Below are positions 13,020 through 28,534 of a stretch of DNA of 64,000 nucleotides, piece by piece (position 1 is the stretch's first letter; each line of letters opens with the position of its first letter). The DNA comes from Megachile rotundata (taxonomy: Eukaryota > Arthropoda > Insecta > Hymenoptera > Megachilidae). Below the pieces are notes generated by a model that did no database searches, had not been told where the DNA came from, and was given only the letters and a program-made list of their open reading frames with translations. The DNA is taken from NCBI RefSeq assembly GCF_050947335.1, contig NW_027473480.1, positions 186,001 to 250,000 of the forward strand, given 5' to 3'. The translations under genes and the position numbers were made by a program.

Positions 13020-15177
13020 TTACTATACTTATTACACTCACTATTATTAATCTAACTCATATTATTAACCATATTATGCAGATATGATCGATAGCACGAC
13101 ATTTACTATACTTATTACTCCTATTATTATCAACCTAACTCATATTATTAGCCATATTATGCTTATATGATCGATAGAACGACAATTACTATACTTATTA
13201 TTCTTATTTTTATCAACCTAACTCATATTATTAGCCATATTATGCTTAAATGATCGATAGAACGACAATTACTATACTTATTGCTCTTATTATTATGAAT
13301 CTAACTCATATTATTAACCATATTATGCAGATATGATCGATAGAACGACAATTACTATACTTATTATTCTTATTTTTATCAACCTAACTCATATTATTAG
13401 CCGTATTATGCTTAAATGATCGATAGAACGACAATTACTATACTTATTACTCTTATTATTATCAATCTATCTCATATTCTTAGCCATATTATGCTTATAT
13501 GATCGAAAGAACGACAATTACTGTACTCACTACTCTTATTATTATCGATCTAACTCATACTATTAGCCAAATTATGCTTATATTATCGATAGAACGACAA
13601 TTACTGTACTTATTACTGTTATTATTATCAATTTAACTCATATTATTAGCCATATTATGCTTAAATGATCGATAGAACGACAATTACTATACTTATTACT
13701 ATTATTATTATCAATCTTACTCATATTATTAGCTATATTATGCATATATGATCGATAGAACGACAATTACTGTACTTACTACTCTTACCATTATCGATCT
13801 AACTCATATTATTAGCCATATTATGCTTATATAATCGATAGAACGACAATTACTATACTTATTACTCTCATTATTATCAATCTAACTCATATTATTAACC
13901 ATATTATGCTTATATGATCGATAGAACGACAATTACTGTACTTATTACTCTTATTATTATTAATCTAACTCATATTATTAACCATATTATGCTAATATGA
14001 TCGATAGAACGACAATTACTATACTTATTACACTCACTATTATTAATCTAACTCATATTATTAACCATATTATGCAGATATGATCGATAGCACGACATTT
14101 ACTATACTTATTACTCCTATTATTATCAACCTAACTCATATTATTAGCCATATTATGCTTATATGATCGATAGAACGACAATTACTATACTTATTATTCT
14201 TATTTTTATCAACCTAACTCATATTATTAGCCATATTATGCTTAAATGATCGATAGAACGACAATTACTATACTTATTGCTCTTATTATTATGAATCTAA
14301 CTTATATTATTAACCATATTATGCAGATATGATCGATAGAACGACAATTACTATACTTATTACTCATATCATTATCGATCTAACTCATATTATTAGCCAT
14401 ATTATGCTTATATGATCGACAGAACGACAATTACTATACTTATTACACACACTGTTATCAATCTAACTCATATTATTAACCATATTATGCTAATTTGATC
14501 GATAGAACGACAATCACTATACTTATTACTATTATTATTATCAATCTAACTCATATTATTAGCCATATTATGCTTATATGATCGATAGAACGACAATTAC
14601 TGTACTTATTACTCTTATCATTATCGATCTAACTCATATTATTAGCCATATTATGCTTATATGATCGATAGAACGACAATTACTATACTTATTACTCTTA
14701 TTATTATCAATCTAACTCATATTATTAGCCATATTATGCAGATATGATCGATAGAACGACAATTACTATACTTATTACACTCACTATTATCAATCTAACT
14801 CATATTATTAACAATATTATGCAGATATGATCGATAGCACGACATTTACTATACTTATTACTCTTATTATTATCAACCTAACTCATATTATTAGCCATAT
14901 TATGCTTAAATGATCGATAGACCGACAATTACTATACTTATTACTCTTATTGTTATGAATCTAACTCATATTATTAACCATATTATGCAGATACGATCGA
15001 TAGAACTACAATCACTATACTCATTACTCCTATTATTATCAATCTAACTCATATTATTAGCCATATTATGCTTATATGATCGATAGAACGACAATTACTA
15101 TACTTATTACTCTTATTATTATCAATCTAACTCATATTATTAACCATATTATGCTTATATGATCGATAGAACGACAG
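13020..15177 (+). repeat. 26-monomer tandem duplication, unit 1
   Basis: This 2158-bp unit (26 x 83) is directly followed by a near-identical unit at 15178-17335. Shared rare features include TTATATAATCG (13833 and 15991), CGATAGACCGAC, CAGATACGATCG and the TTACTATTATTATTATC after CAATCACTATAC. I noticed one difference, ACTATAC near 14767 against ACTGTAC in unit 2. The direct junction at about 15178 joins a CAGTTACTATAC tail to an ACACTCACTATTATTAATC monomer, as expected of one unequal crossover. Confidence 0.88.
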
Positions 15178-17335
15178 TTACTATACTTATTACACTCACT
15201 ATTATTAATCTAACTCATATTATTAACCATATTATGCAGATATGATCGATAGCACGACATTTACTATACTTATTACTCCTATTATTATCAACCTAACTCA
15301 TATTATTAGCCATATTATGCTTATATGATCGATAGAACGACAATTACTATACTTATTATTCTTATTTTTATCAACCTAACTCATATTATTAGCCATATTA
15401 TGCTTAAATGATCGATAGAACGACAATTACTATACTTATTGCTCTTATTATTATGAATCTAACTCATATTATTAACCATATTATGCAGATATGATCGATA
15501 GAACGACAATTACTATACTTATTATTCTTATTTTTATCAACCTAACTCATATTATTAGCCGTATTATGCTTAAATGATCGATAGAACGACAATTACTATA
15601 CTTATTACTCTTATTATTATCAATCTATCTCATATTCTTAGCCATATTATGCTTATATGATCGAAAGAACGACAATTACTGTACTCACTACTCTTATTAT
15701 TATCGATCTAACTCATACTATTAGCCAAATTATGCTTATATTATCGATAGAACGACAATTACTGTACTTATTACTGTTATTATTATCAATTTAACTCATA
15801 TTATTAGCCATATTATGCTTAAATGATCGATAGAACGACAATTACTATACTTATTACTATTATTATTATCAATCTTACTCATATTATTAGCTATATTATG
15901 CATATATGATCGATAGAACGACAATTACTGTACTTACTACTCTTACCATTATCGATCTAACTCATATTATTAGCCATATTATGCTTATATAATCGATAGA
16001 ACGACAATTACTATACTTATTACTCTCATTATTATCAATCTAACTCATATTATTAACCATATTATGCTTATATGATCGATAGAACGACAATTACTGTACT
16101 TATTACTCTTATTATTATTAATCTAACTCATATTATTAACCATATTATGCTAATATGATCGATAGAACGACAATTACTATACTTATTACACTCACTATTA
16201 TTAATCTAACTCATATTATTAACCATATTATGCAGATATGATCGATAGCACGACATTTACTATACTTATTACTCCTATTATTATCAACCTAACTCATATT
16301 ATTAGCCATATTATGCTTATATGATCGATAGAACGACAATTACTATACTTATTATTCTTATTTTTATCAACCTAACTCATATTATTAGCCATATTATGCT
16401 TAAATGATCGATAGAACGACAATTACTATACTTATTGCTCTTATTATTATGAATCTAACTTATATTATTAACCATATTATGCAGATATGATCGATAGAAC
16501 GACAATTACTATACTTATTACTCATATCATTATCGATCTAACTCATATTATTAGCCATATTATGCTTATATGATCGACAGAACGACAATTACTATACTTA
16601 TTACACACACTGTTATCAATCTAACTCATATTATTAACCATATTATGCTAATTTGATCGATAGAACGACAATCACTATACTTATTACTATTATTATTATC
16701 AATCTAACTCATATTATTAGCCATATTATGCTTATATGATCGATAGAACGACAATTACTGTACTTATTACTCTTATCATTATCGATCTAACTCATATTAT
16801 TAGCCATATTATGCTTATATGATCGATAGAACGACAATTACTATACTTATTACTCTTATTATTATCAATCTAACTCATATTATTAGCCATATTATGCAGA
16901 TATGATCGATAGAACGACAATTACTGTACTTATTACACTCACTATTATCAATCTAACTCATATTATTAACAATATTATGCAGATATGATCGATAGCACGA
17001 CATTTACTATACTTATTACTCTTATTATTATCAACCTAACTCATATTATTAGCCATATTATGCTTAAATGATCGATAGACCGACAATTACTATACTTATT
17101 ACTCTTATTGTTATGAATCTAACTCATATTATTAACCATATTATGCAGATACGATCGATAGAACTACAATCACTATACTCATTACTCCTATTATTATCAA
17201 TCTAACTCATATTATTAGCCATATTATGCTTATATGATCGATAGAACGACAATTACTATACTTATTACTCTTATTATTATCAATCTAACTCATATTATTA
17301 ACCATATTATGCTTATATGATCGATAGAACGACAG
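15178..17335 (+). repeat. 26-monomer tandem duplication, unit 2
   Basis: This is the second unit of the 2158-bp duplication. It ends at the CAGTTACTATAC sequence corresponding to the end of unit 1, after which the array moves on to a different monomer series (AACTTATATTACTAGCC, ATTATGATTAAATG). The near absence of private changes suggests a recent duplication or strong homogenisation. Confidence 0.88.
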
Positions 17336-17669
17336 TTACTATACTTATTACTCTTATTATTATCAATCTAACTTATATTACTAGCCATATTATGATTAAA
17401 TGATCGATAGAACGACAATTACTATACTTATTACTCTTATTATTATCAATCTAACTCATATTATTAGCCATATTATGCTTATATGATCGATAGAACGACA
17501 ATTACTATACTTGTTACTCTTATTATTGTCAATCTAACTCATATTACCAGCCATATTATGCTTAAATGATCGATAGAACGACAATTACTATACTTATTAC
17601 TCTTATTATTATCAACCTAACTCATATTATTAGCCATATTATGCTTATATTATCGATAGAACGACAATT

Positions 17670-18748
17670 AATGTACTTATTACTGTTATTATTATCAATC
17701 TAACTCATATTATTAGCCATATTATGCTTATATGATCGACAGAACGACAATTACTGTACTTATTACACTTACTATTATCAATCTAACTCATATTATTAGC
17801 CATATTATGCTTATATGATCGATAGAACGACAATTACTATACCTATTACTCATACTATTATCAATCTAACTCATATTATTAGCCATATTATGCTTATATG
17901 ATCGATAGAACGACAATTACTGTACTTATTACTCATATCATTATCGATCTAACTCATATTATTAGCCATATTATGCTTATATTATCGATAGAACGACAAT
18001 TACTGTACTTATTACTCTTATTCTTATCAATCTAACTCATATTATTAACCATATTATGCAGATATGATCGATAGCACGACATTTACTATACTTAATACTC
18101 CTATTATTATCAACCTAACTCATATTATTAGCCATATTATGCTTATATGATCGATAGAACGACAATTACTACACTTATTATTCTTATTTTTATCAACCTA
18201 ACTCATATTATTAGCCATATTATGCTTAAATGATCGATAGAACGACAATTACTATACTTATTGCTCTTATTATTATGAATCTAACTCATATTATTAACCA
18301 TATTATGCAGATATGATCGATAGAACGACAATTACTATACTTATTACTCATATCATTATCGATCTAACTCATATTATTAGCCATATTATGCTTATATGAT
18401 CGACAGAACGACAATTACTATACTTATTACACACACTGTTATCAATCTAACTCATATTATTAACCATATTATGCTAATTTGATCGATAGAACCACAATCA
18501 CTATACTTATTACTCTTATTATTATCAATCTAACTCATATTATTAGCCGTATTATGCTTAAATGATCGATAGAACGACAATTACTATACTTATTACTCTT
18601 ATTATTATCAATCTAACTCATATTATTAGCCATATTATGCTTATATGGTCGACAGAACGACAATTACTATACTTAGTATTCTTATTTTTATCAACCTAAC
18701 TCATATTATTAGCCATATTATACTTAAATGATCGATAGAACGACAATT
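17670..18748 (+). repeat. 13-monomer tandem duplication, unit 1
   Basis: This 1079-bp unit (13 x 83) is followed directly by a second copy. Shared markers are TCATACTATTATC, TTATTCTTATC, TTAATACTCC, ACTACACTTATTATTC, ACACACTGTTATC and AACCACAATCA, followed by the SalI-type monomer (18647 and 19726). Confidence 0.85.
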
Positions 18749-19800
18749 ACTGTACTTATTACTGTTATTATTATCAATCTAACTCATATTATTAGCCATA
18801 TTATGCTTATATGATCGACAGAACGACAATTACTGTACTTATTACACTTACTATTATCAATCTAACTCATATTATTAGCCATATTATGCTTATATGATCG
18901 ATAGAACGACAATTACTATACCTATTACTCATACTATTATCAATCTAACTCATATTATTAGCCATATTATGCTTATATGATCGATAGAACGACAATTACT
19001 GTACTTATTACTCATATCATTATCGATCTAACTCATATTATTAGCCATATTATGCTTATATTATCGATAGAACGACAATTACTGTACTTATTACTCTTAT
19101 TCTTATCAATCTAACTCATATTATTAACCATATTATGCAGATATGATCGATAGCACGACATTTACTATACTTAATACTCCTATTATTATCAACCTAACTC
19201 ATATTATTAGCCATATTATGCTTATATGATCGATAGAACGACAATTACTACACTTATTATTCTTATTTTTATCAACCTAACTCATATTATTAGCCATATT
19301 ATGCTTAAATGATCGATAGAACGACAATTACTATACTTATTGCTCTTATTATTATGAATCTAACTCATATTATTAACCATATTATGCAGATATGATCGAT
19401 AGAACGACAATTACTATACTTATTACTCATATCATTATCGATCTAACTCATATTATTAGCCATATTATGCTTATATGATCGACAGAACGACAATTACTAT
19501 ACTTATTACACACACTGTTATCAATCTAACTCATATTATTAACCATATTATGCTAATTTGATCGATAGAACCACAATCACTATACTTATTACTCTTATTA
19601 TTATCAATCTAACTCATATTATTAGCCGTATTATGCTTAAATGATCTATAGAACGACAATTACTATACTTATTACTCTTATTATTATCAATCTAACTCAT
19701 ATTATTAGCCATATTATGCTTATATGGTCGACAGAACGACAATTACTATACTTAGTATTCTTATTTTTATCAACCTAACTCATATTATTAGCCATATTAT
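18749..19800 (+). repeat. 13-monomer tandem duplication, unit 2
   Basis: This is the second copy at a step of 1079 bp. It has a private change near 19646, where GATCGATAG reads GATCTATAG and loses the ClaI site. The match stops at about 19800, where unit 1 has TATACTTAAATG and this side has TATGCTTATATG. Confidence 0.85.
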
Positions 19801-20009
19801 GCTTATATGATCGATAGAACGACAATTACTATACTTGTTACTCTTATTATTATCAATCTAACTCATATTACCAGCCATATTATGCTTAAATGATCGATAG
19901 AACGACAATTACTATACTTATTACTCTTATTATTATCAACCTAACTCATATTATTAGCCATATTATGCTTATATTATCGATAGAACGACAATTAATGTAC
20001 TTATTACTG
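19678..20009 (+). repeat. Four-monomer tandem duplication, unit 1
   Basis: This 332-bp unit (4 x 83) consists of a SalI-type monomer, a TTAGTATTC monomer, a TTGTTACTC/TACCAGCC pair and a CAATTAATGTAC monomer. It is repeated immediately downstream (SalI sites at 19726 and 20058). Confidence 0.8.
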
Positions 20010-20382
20010 TTATTATTATCAATCTAACTCATATTATTAGCCATATTATGCTTATATGGTCGACAGAACGACAATTACTATACTTAGTATTCTTATTTTT
20101 ATCAACCTAACTCATATTATTAGCCATATTATGCTTATATGATCGATAGAACGACAATTACTATACTTGTTACTCTTATTATTATCAATCTAACTCATAT
20201 TACCAGCCATATTATGCTTAAATGATCGATAGAACGACAATTACTATACTTATTACTCTTATTATTATCAACCTAACTCATATTATTAGCCATATTATGC
20301 TTATATTATCGATAGAACGACAATTAATGTACTTATTACTGTTATTATTATCAATCTAACTCATATTATTAGCCATATTATG
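20010..20382 (+). repeat. Four-monomer tandem duplication, unit 2
   Basis: This is the second copy of the preceding 332-bp unit. It ends where TTATATGG is replaced by CTAATATG and the array passes into an ACACTCACTATTATTAATC series. Confidence 0.75.
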
Positions 20383-22515
20383 CTAATATGATCGATAGAA
20401 CGACAATTACTATACTTATTACACTCACTATTATTAATCTAACTCATATTATTAACCATATTATGCAGATATGATCGATAGCACGACATTTACTATACTT
20501 ATTACTCCTATTATTATCAACCTAACTCATATTATTAGCCATATTATGCTTATATGATCGATAGAACGACAATTACTATACTTATTATTCTTATTTTTAT
20601 CAACCTAACTCATATTATTAGCCATATTATGCTTAAATGATCGATAGAACGACAATTACTATACTTATTGCTCTTATTATTATGAATCTAACTCATATTA
20701 TTAACCATATTATGCAGATATGATCGATAGAACGACAATTACTATACTTATTACTCATATCATTATCGATCTAACTCATATTATTAGCCATATTATGCTT
20801 ATATGATCGACAGAACGACAATTACTATACTTATTACACACACTGTTATCAATCTAACTCATATTATTAACCATATTATGCTAATTTGATCGATAGAACG
20901 ACAATCACTATACTTATTACTCTTATTATTATCAATCTAACTCATATTATTAGCCGTATTATGCTTAAATGATCGATAGAACGACAATTACTATACTTAT
21001 TACTCTTATTATTATCAATCTACCTCATATTCTTAGCCATATTATGCTTATATGATCGATAGAACGACAATTACTGTACTCACTACTCTTATTATTATCG
21101 ATCTAACTCATACTATTAGCCAAATTATGCTTATATTATCGATAGAACGACAATTACTGTACTTATTACTGTTATTATTATCAATTTAACTCATATTATT
21201 AGCCATATTATGCTTAAATGATCGATAGAACGACAATTACTATACTTATTACTATTATTATTATCAATCTTACTCATATTATTAGCTATATTATGCATAT
21301 ATGATCGATAGAACGACAATTACTGTACTTACTACTCTTACCATTATCGATCTAACTCATATTATTAGCCATATTATGCTTATATGATCGATAGAACGAC
21401 AATTACTATACTTATTACTCTCATTATTATCAATCTAACTCATATTATTAGCCATATTATGCTTAAATGATCGATAGAACGACAATTACTATACTTATTG
21501 CTCTTATTATTATGAATCTAACTCATATTATTAACCATATTATGCAGATATGATCGATAGAACGACAATTACTATACTTATTACTCATATCATTATCGAT
21601 CTAACTCATATTATTAACAATATTATGCAGATATGATCGATAGCACGACATTTACTATACTTATTACTCTTATTATTATCAACCTAACTCATATTATTAG
21701 CCGTATTATGCTTAAATGATCGATAGAACGACAATTACTATACTTATTACTCTCATTATTATCAATCTAACTCATATTATTAGCCATATTATGCTTAAAT
21801 GATCGATAGAACGACAATTACTATACTTATTACTCTTATTATTATGAATCTAACTCATATTATTAACCATATTATGCAGATATGATCGATAGAACTACAA
21901 TTACTATACCCATTACTCTTATTATTGTCAATCTAACTCATATTATTAGCCATATTATGCTTATATGATCGATAGAACGACAATTACTATACTTATTACT
22001 CTTATTATTATCAATCTAACTCATATTATTAACCATATTATGCTTGTATGATCGATAGAACGACAATTACTATACTTATTATTCTTATTTTTATCTACCT
22101 AACTCATATTATTATCCATATTATGCTTAAATGATCGATAGAACGACAATTACTATACTTATTACTCTTATTATTATCAATCTAACTCATATTACTAGCC
22201 ATATTATGCTTAAATGATCGATAGAACGACAATTACTGTACTTATTACTCATATCATTATCGATCTAACTCATATTATTAGCCATATTATGCTTATATTA
22301 TCGATAGAACGACAATTACTGTACTTATTACTCTTATTGTTATCAATCTAACTCATATTATTAACCATATTATGCTTACATGATCGATAGAACGACAATT
22401 ACTGTACTTATTACTCTTATTATTATTAATCTAACTCATATTATTAACCATATTATGCAGATATGATCGATAGAACTACAATTACTATACCCATTACTCT
22501 TATTATTATCAATCT

Positions 22516-23000
22516 AACTCATATTATTAGCCATATTATGCTTATATGATCGATAGAACGACAATTACTGTACTTACTACTCTTACCATTATCGATCTAA
22601 CTCATATTATTAGCCATATTATGCTTATATGGTCGACAGAACGACAATTACTATACTTAGTATTCTTATTTTTATCAACCTAACTCATATTATTAACCAT
22701 ATTATACTTAAATGATCGATAGAACGACAATTACTGTACTTATTACTCTTATCATTATCGATCTAACTCATATTATTAGCCATATTATGCTTATATGATC
22801 GATAGAACGACAATTACTGTACTTACTACTCTTACCATTATCGATCTAACTCATATTATTAGCCATATTATGCTTATATGGTCGACAGAACGACAATTAC
22901 TATACTTAGTATTCTTATTTTTATCAACCTAACTCATATTATTAACCATATTATACTTAAATGATCGATAGAACGACAATTACTGTACTTATTACTCTTA
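22516..23000 (+). repeat. Three-monomer tandem duplication (two copies)
   Basis: A 249-bp unit (3 x 83) contains a CTTACCATTATCG monomer, a SalI-type monomer and a TATACTTAAATG monomer. It occurs at about 22516-22751 and again at about 22765-23000. The CTTACC markers lie at 22582 and 22831. Confidence 0.8.
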
Positions 23001-23309
23001 TTATTATCAATCTAACTCATATTATTAGCCGTATTATGCTTAAATGATCGATAGAACGACAATTACTATACTTATTACTCTTATTATTATCAATCTAACT
23101 CATATTATTAGCCATATTATGCTTATATGGTCGACAGAACGACAATTACTATACTTAGTATTCTTATTTTTATCAACCTAACTCATATTATTAGCCATAT
23201 TATGCTTAAATGATCGATAGAACGACAATTACTGTACTTATTACTCTTATCATTATCGATCTAACTCATATTATTAGCCATATTATGCTTATATGATCGA
23301 TAGAACGAC

Positions 23310-23975
23310 AATTACTATACTTATTACTCTTATTATTATCAATCTAACTCATATTATTAGCCATATTATGTAGATATGATCGATAGAACGACAATTACTA
23401 TACTTATTACACTCACTATTATCAATCTAACTCATATTATTAACAATATTATGCAGATATGATCGATAGCACGACATTTACTATACTTATTACTCTTATT
23501 ATTATCAACATAAACTCATATTATTAGCCATATTATGCTTATATGATCGATAGAACGACAATTACTCTACTTATTACTCTTATTCTTATCAATCTAACTC
23601 ATATTATTAACCATATTATGCAGATATGATCGATAGCACGACATTTACTATACTTAATACTCCTATTATTATCAACCTAACTCATATTATTAGCCATACT
23701 ATGCTTATATGATCGATAGAACGACAATTACTACACTTATTATTCTTATTTTTATCAACCTAACTCATATTATTAGCCATATTATGCTTAAATGATCGAT
23801 AGAACGACAATTACTATACTTATTGCTCTTATTATTATGAATCTAACTCATATTATTAACCATATTATGCAGATATGATCGATAGAACGACAATTACTAT
23901 ACTTATTACTCATATCATTATCGATCTAACTCATATTATTAGCCATATTATGCTTATATGATCGATAGAACGACA
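23310..23975 (+). repeat. Eight-monomer block with TGTAGATATG, copy 1 of 3
   Basis: The block contains, in order, a TATGTAGATATG monomer, ACACTCACTATTATC, TTAACAATATT, the 84-bp AACATAAACT monomer, TTATTCTTATC, TTAATACTCC, ACTACACTTATTATTC, TTGCTC and TCATATCATTATCG. It recurs at 24639-25304 and 26051-26716. Private changes here are ATTACTCTAC near 23570 and CCATACTATGC near 23697. Confidence 0.8.
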
Positions 23976-24119
23976 ATTACTATACTTATTACTCTTACTA
24001 TTATCAATCTAACTCATATTATTAACCATATTATGCTTGTATGATCGATAGAACGACAATTACTATACTTATTATTCTTATTTTTATCTACCTAACTCAT
24101 ATTATTAGCCATATTATGC

Positions 24120-24580
24120 TTAAATGATCGATAGAACGACAATTACTGTACTTACTACTCTTACCATTATCGATCTAACTCATATTATTAGCCATATTAT
24201 GCTTATATGGTCGACAGAACGACAATTACTATACTTAGTATTCTTATTTTTATCAACCTAACTCATATTATTAACCATATTATACTTAAATGATCGATAG
24301 AACGACAATTACTGTACTTATTACTCTTATCATTATCGATCTAACTCATATTATTAGCCATATTATGCTTATATGATCGATAGAACGACAATTACTGTAC
24401 TTGCTACTCTTACCATTATCGATCTAACTCATATTATTAGCCATATTATGCTTATATGGTCGACAGAACGACAATTACTATACTTAGTATTCTTATTTTT
24501 ATCAACCTAACTCATATTATTAACCATATTATACTTAAATGATCGATAGAACCACAATTAGTGTACTTATTACTCTTATT
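24120..24580 (+). repeat. Three-monomer tandem duplication, second occurrence
   Basis: The same 249-bp pair as at 22516-23000 appears again (CTTACC at 24160 and 24409). The step between the two occurrences is 1578 bp, or 19 monomers plus one base. The small duplication therefore predates a larger one that carried it along. Private changes are TTGCTACTC near 24403 and AACCACAATTAGTG near 24552. Confidence 0.75.
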
Positions 24581-24638
24581 ATTATCAATCTAACTCATAT
24601 TATTAGCCGTATTATGCTTAAATGATCGATAGAACGAC

Positions 24639-25304
24639 AATTACTATACTTATTACTCTTATTATTATCAATCTAACTCATATTATTAGCCATATTATGT
24701 AGATATGATCGATAGAACGACAATTACTATACTTATTACACTCACTATTATCAATCTAACTCATATTATTAACAATATTATGCAGATATGATCGATAGCA
24801 CGACATTTACTATACTTATTACTCTTATTATTATCAACATAAACTCATATTATTAGCCATATTATGCTTATATGATCGATAGAACGACAATTACTGTACT
24901 TATTACTCTTATTCTTATCAATCTAACTCATATTATTAACCATATTATGCAGATATGATCGATAGCACGACATTTACTATACTTAATACTCCTATTATTA
25001 TCAACCTAACTCATATTATTAGCCATATTATGCTTATATGATCGATAGAACGACAATTACTACACTTATTATTCTTATTTTTATCAACCTAACTCATATT
25101 ATTAGCCATATTATGCTTAAATGATCGATAGAACGACAATTACTATACTTATTGCTCTTATTATTATGAATCTAACTCATATTATTAACCATATTATGCA
25201 GATATGATCGATAGAACGACAATTACTATACTTATTACTCATATCATTATCGATCTAACTCATATTATTAGCCATATTATGCTTATATGATCGATAGAAC
25301 GACA
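24639..25304 (+). repeat. Eight-monomer block with TGTAGATATG, copy 2 of 3
   Basis: This lies 1329 bp (16 monomers plus one base) downstream of copy 1. A further TATGTAGATATG monomer follows at 25364, the start of a truncated fourth copy that soon switches to a different series (GATAGGACTACAATT). Confidence 0.8.
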
Positions 25305-26050
25305 ATTACTATACTTATTACTCTTATTATTATCAATCTAACTCATATTATTAGCCATATTATGTAGATATGATCGATAGAACGACAATTACTATACTTA
25401 TTACACTCACTATTATCAATCTAACTCATATTATTAACCATATTATGCAGATATGATCGATAGGACTACAATTACTATACCCATTACTCTTATTATTATC
25501 AATCTAACTCATATTATTAGCCATATTATGCTTATATGATCGATAGAACGACAATTACTATACTCACTACTCTTATTATTATCAATCTAACTCATATTAT
25601 TAGCCATATTATGCTTATATGATCGACAGAACGACAATTACTGTACTTATTACACTTACTATTATCAATCTAACTCATATTATTAGCCATATTATGCTTA
25701 TATGATCGATAGAACAACAATTACTATACTTATTACACTCACTATTATCAATCTAACTCATATTATTAACAATATTATGCAGATATGATCGATAGCACGA
25801 CATTTACTATACTTATTACTCTTATTATTATCAACCTAACTCATATTATTAGCCATATTATGCTTATATGGTCGACAGAACGACAATTACTATACTTAGT
25901 ATTCTTATTTTTATCAACCTAACTCATATTATTAGCCATATTATGCTTAAATGATCGATAGAACGACAATTACTGTACTTATTACTCTTATCATTATCGA
26001 TCTAACTCATATTATTAGCCATATTATGCTTATATGATCGATAGAACGAC

Positions 26051-26716
26051 AATTACTATACTTATTACTCTTATTATTATCAATCTAACTCATATTATTA
26101 GCCATATTATGTAGATATGATCGATAGAACGACAATTACTATACTTATTACACTCACTATTATCAATCTAACTCATATTATTAACAATATTATGCAGATA
26201 TGATCGATAGCACGACATTTACTATACTTATTACTCTTATTATTATCAACATAAACTCATATTATTAGCCATATTATGCTTATATGATCGATAGAACGAC
26301 AATTACTGTACTTATTACTCTTATTCTTATCAATCTAACTCATATTATTAACCATATTATGCAAATATGATCGATAGCACGACATTTACTATACTTAATA
26401 CTCCTATTATTATCAACCTAACTCATATTATTAGCCATATTATGCTTATATGATCGATAGAACGACAATTACTACACTTATTATTCTTATTTTTATCAAC
26501 CTAACTCATATTATTAGCCATATTATGCTTAAATGATCGATAGAACGACAATTACTATACTTATTGCTCTTATTATTATGAATCTAACTCATATTATTAA
26601 CCATATTATGCAGATATGATCGATAGAACGACAATTACTATACTTATTACTCATATCATTATCGATCTAACTCATATTATTAGCCATATTATGCTTATAT
26701 GATCGATAGAACGACA
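26051..26716 (+). repeat. Eight-monomer block with TGTAGATATG, copy 3 of 3
   Basis: This lies 1412 bp (17 monomers plus one base) downstream of copy 2. A private change, GCAAATATG near 26361, replaces GCAGATATG. It holds the last 84-bp monomer before a 20.7-kb stretch without any. Confidence 0.8.
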
Positions 26717-27027
26717 ATCACTATACTTATTACTCTTATTATTATCAATCTAACTCATATTATTAGCCGTATTATGCTTAAATGATCGATAGAACGACAA
26801 TTACTATACTTATTACTCTTATTATTATCAATCTATCTCATATTCTTAGCCATATTATGCTTATATGATCGATAGAACGACAATTACTGTACTCACTACT
26901 CTTATTATTATCGATCTAACTCATACTATTAGCCAAATTATGCTTATATTATCGATAGAACGACAATTACTGTACTTATTACTGTTATTATTATCAATTT
27001 AACTCATATTATTAGCCATATTATGCT

Positions 27028-27376
27028 TAAATGATCGATAGAACGACAATTACTATACTTATTACTATTATTATTATCAATCTTACTGATATTATTAGCT
27101 ATATTATGCATATATGATCGATAGAACGACAATTACTGTACTTACTACTCTTACCATTATCGATCTAACTCATATTATTAGCCATATTATGCTTATATGA
27201 TCGATAGAACGACAATTACTATACTTATTACTCTCATTATTATCAATCTAACTCATATTATTAGCCATATTATGCTTAAATGATCGATAGAACGACAATT
27301 ACTATACTTATTGCTCTTATTATTATGAATCTAACTCATATTATTAACCATATTATGCAGATATGATCGATAGAAC
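27028..27376 (+). repeat. Seven-monomer-step duplication with CTTACTGATATT, copy 1
   Basis: A run beginning with a CTTACTGATATT monomer (27081) and followed by CATATATG, CTTACCATTATCG and TTGCTC monomers recurs 581 bp (7 monomers) later at 27609-27957. CTTACTGATATT is found only in the central zone, at 27081, 27662, 30484 and 33472. Confidence 0.75.
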
Positions 27377-27608
27377 TACAATTACTATACCCATTACTCT
27401 TATTATTGTCAATCTAACTCATATTATTAGCCATATTATGCTTATATGATCGATAGAACGACAATTACTATACTTATTACTCTTATTATTATCAATCTAA
27501 CTCATATTATTAGCCATATTATGCAGATATGATCGATAGAACGACAATTACTATACTTATTATTCTTATTTTTATCTACCTAACTCATATTATTAGCCAT
27601 ATTATGCC

Positions 27609-27957
27609 TAAATGATCGATAGAACGACAATTACTATACTTATTACTATTATTATTATCAATCTTACTGATATTATTAGCTATATTATGCATATATGATC
27701 GATAGAACGACAATTACTGTACTTACTACTCTTACCATTATCGATCTAACTCATATTATTAGCCATATTATGCTTATATGATCGATAGAACGACAATTAC
27801 TATACTTATTACTCTCATTATTATCAATCTAACTCATATTATTAGCCATATTATGCTTAAATGATCGATAGAACGACAATTACTATACTTATTGCTCTTA
27901 TTATTATGAATCTAACTCATATTATTAACCATATTATGCAGATATGATCGATAGAAC
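27609..27957 (+). repeat. Seven-monomer-step duplication with CTTACTGATATT, copy 2
   Basis: This is the second copy of 27028-27376. The stretch from here to about 28415 matches 30431-31237 at a step of 2822 bp (34 monomers), linking it to the 36-monomer repeats downstream. Confidence 0.75.
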
Positions 27958-28534
27958 GACAATTACTATACTTATTACTCATATCATTATAGATCTAACT
28001 CATATTATTAACAATATTATGCAGATATGATCGATAGCACGACATTTACTATACTTATTACTCTTATTATTATCAACCTAACTCATATTATTAGCCGTAT
28101 TATGCTTAAATGATCGATAGAACGACAATTACTATACTTATTACTCTCATTATTATCAATCTAACTCATATTATTAGCCATATTATGCTTAAATGATCGA
28201 TAGAACGACAATTACTATACTTATTACTCTTATTATTATGAATCAAACTCATATTATTAACCATATTATGCAGATATGATCGATAGAACTACAATTACTA
28301 TACCCATTACTCTTATTATTGTCAATCTAACTCATATTATTAGCCATATTATGCTTATATGATCGATAGAACGACAATTACTATACTTATTACTCTTATT
28401 ATTATCAATCTAACTCATATTACTAGCCATATTATGCTTAAATGATCGATAGAACGACAATTACTGTACTTATTACTCATATCATTATCGATCTAACTCA
28501 TATTATTAGCCATATTATGCTTATATTATCGATA
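27871..28534 (+). repeat. Eight-monomer tandem duplication, unit 1
   Basis: This 664-bp unit (8 x 83) runs from a TTGCTC monomer through TTAACAATATT, TAGCACGACATTTA, GCCGTATTATG, TCTCATTATTATC and TAGAACTACAATT with ACCCATTAC. It is repeated at once downstream (TTAACAATATT markers at 28010 and 28674). Private changes here are TATAGATC near 27990 and GAATCAAACTC near 28240. Confidence 0.82.
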
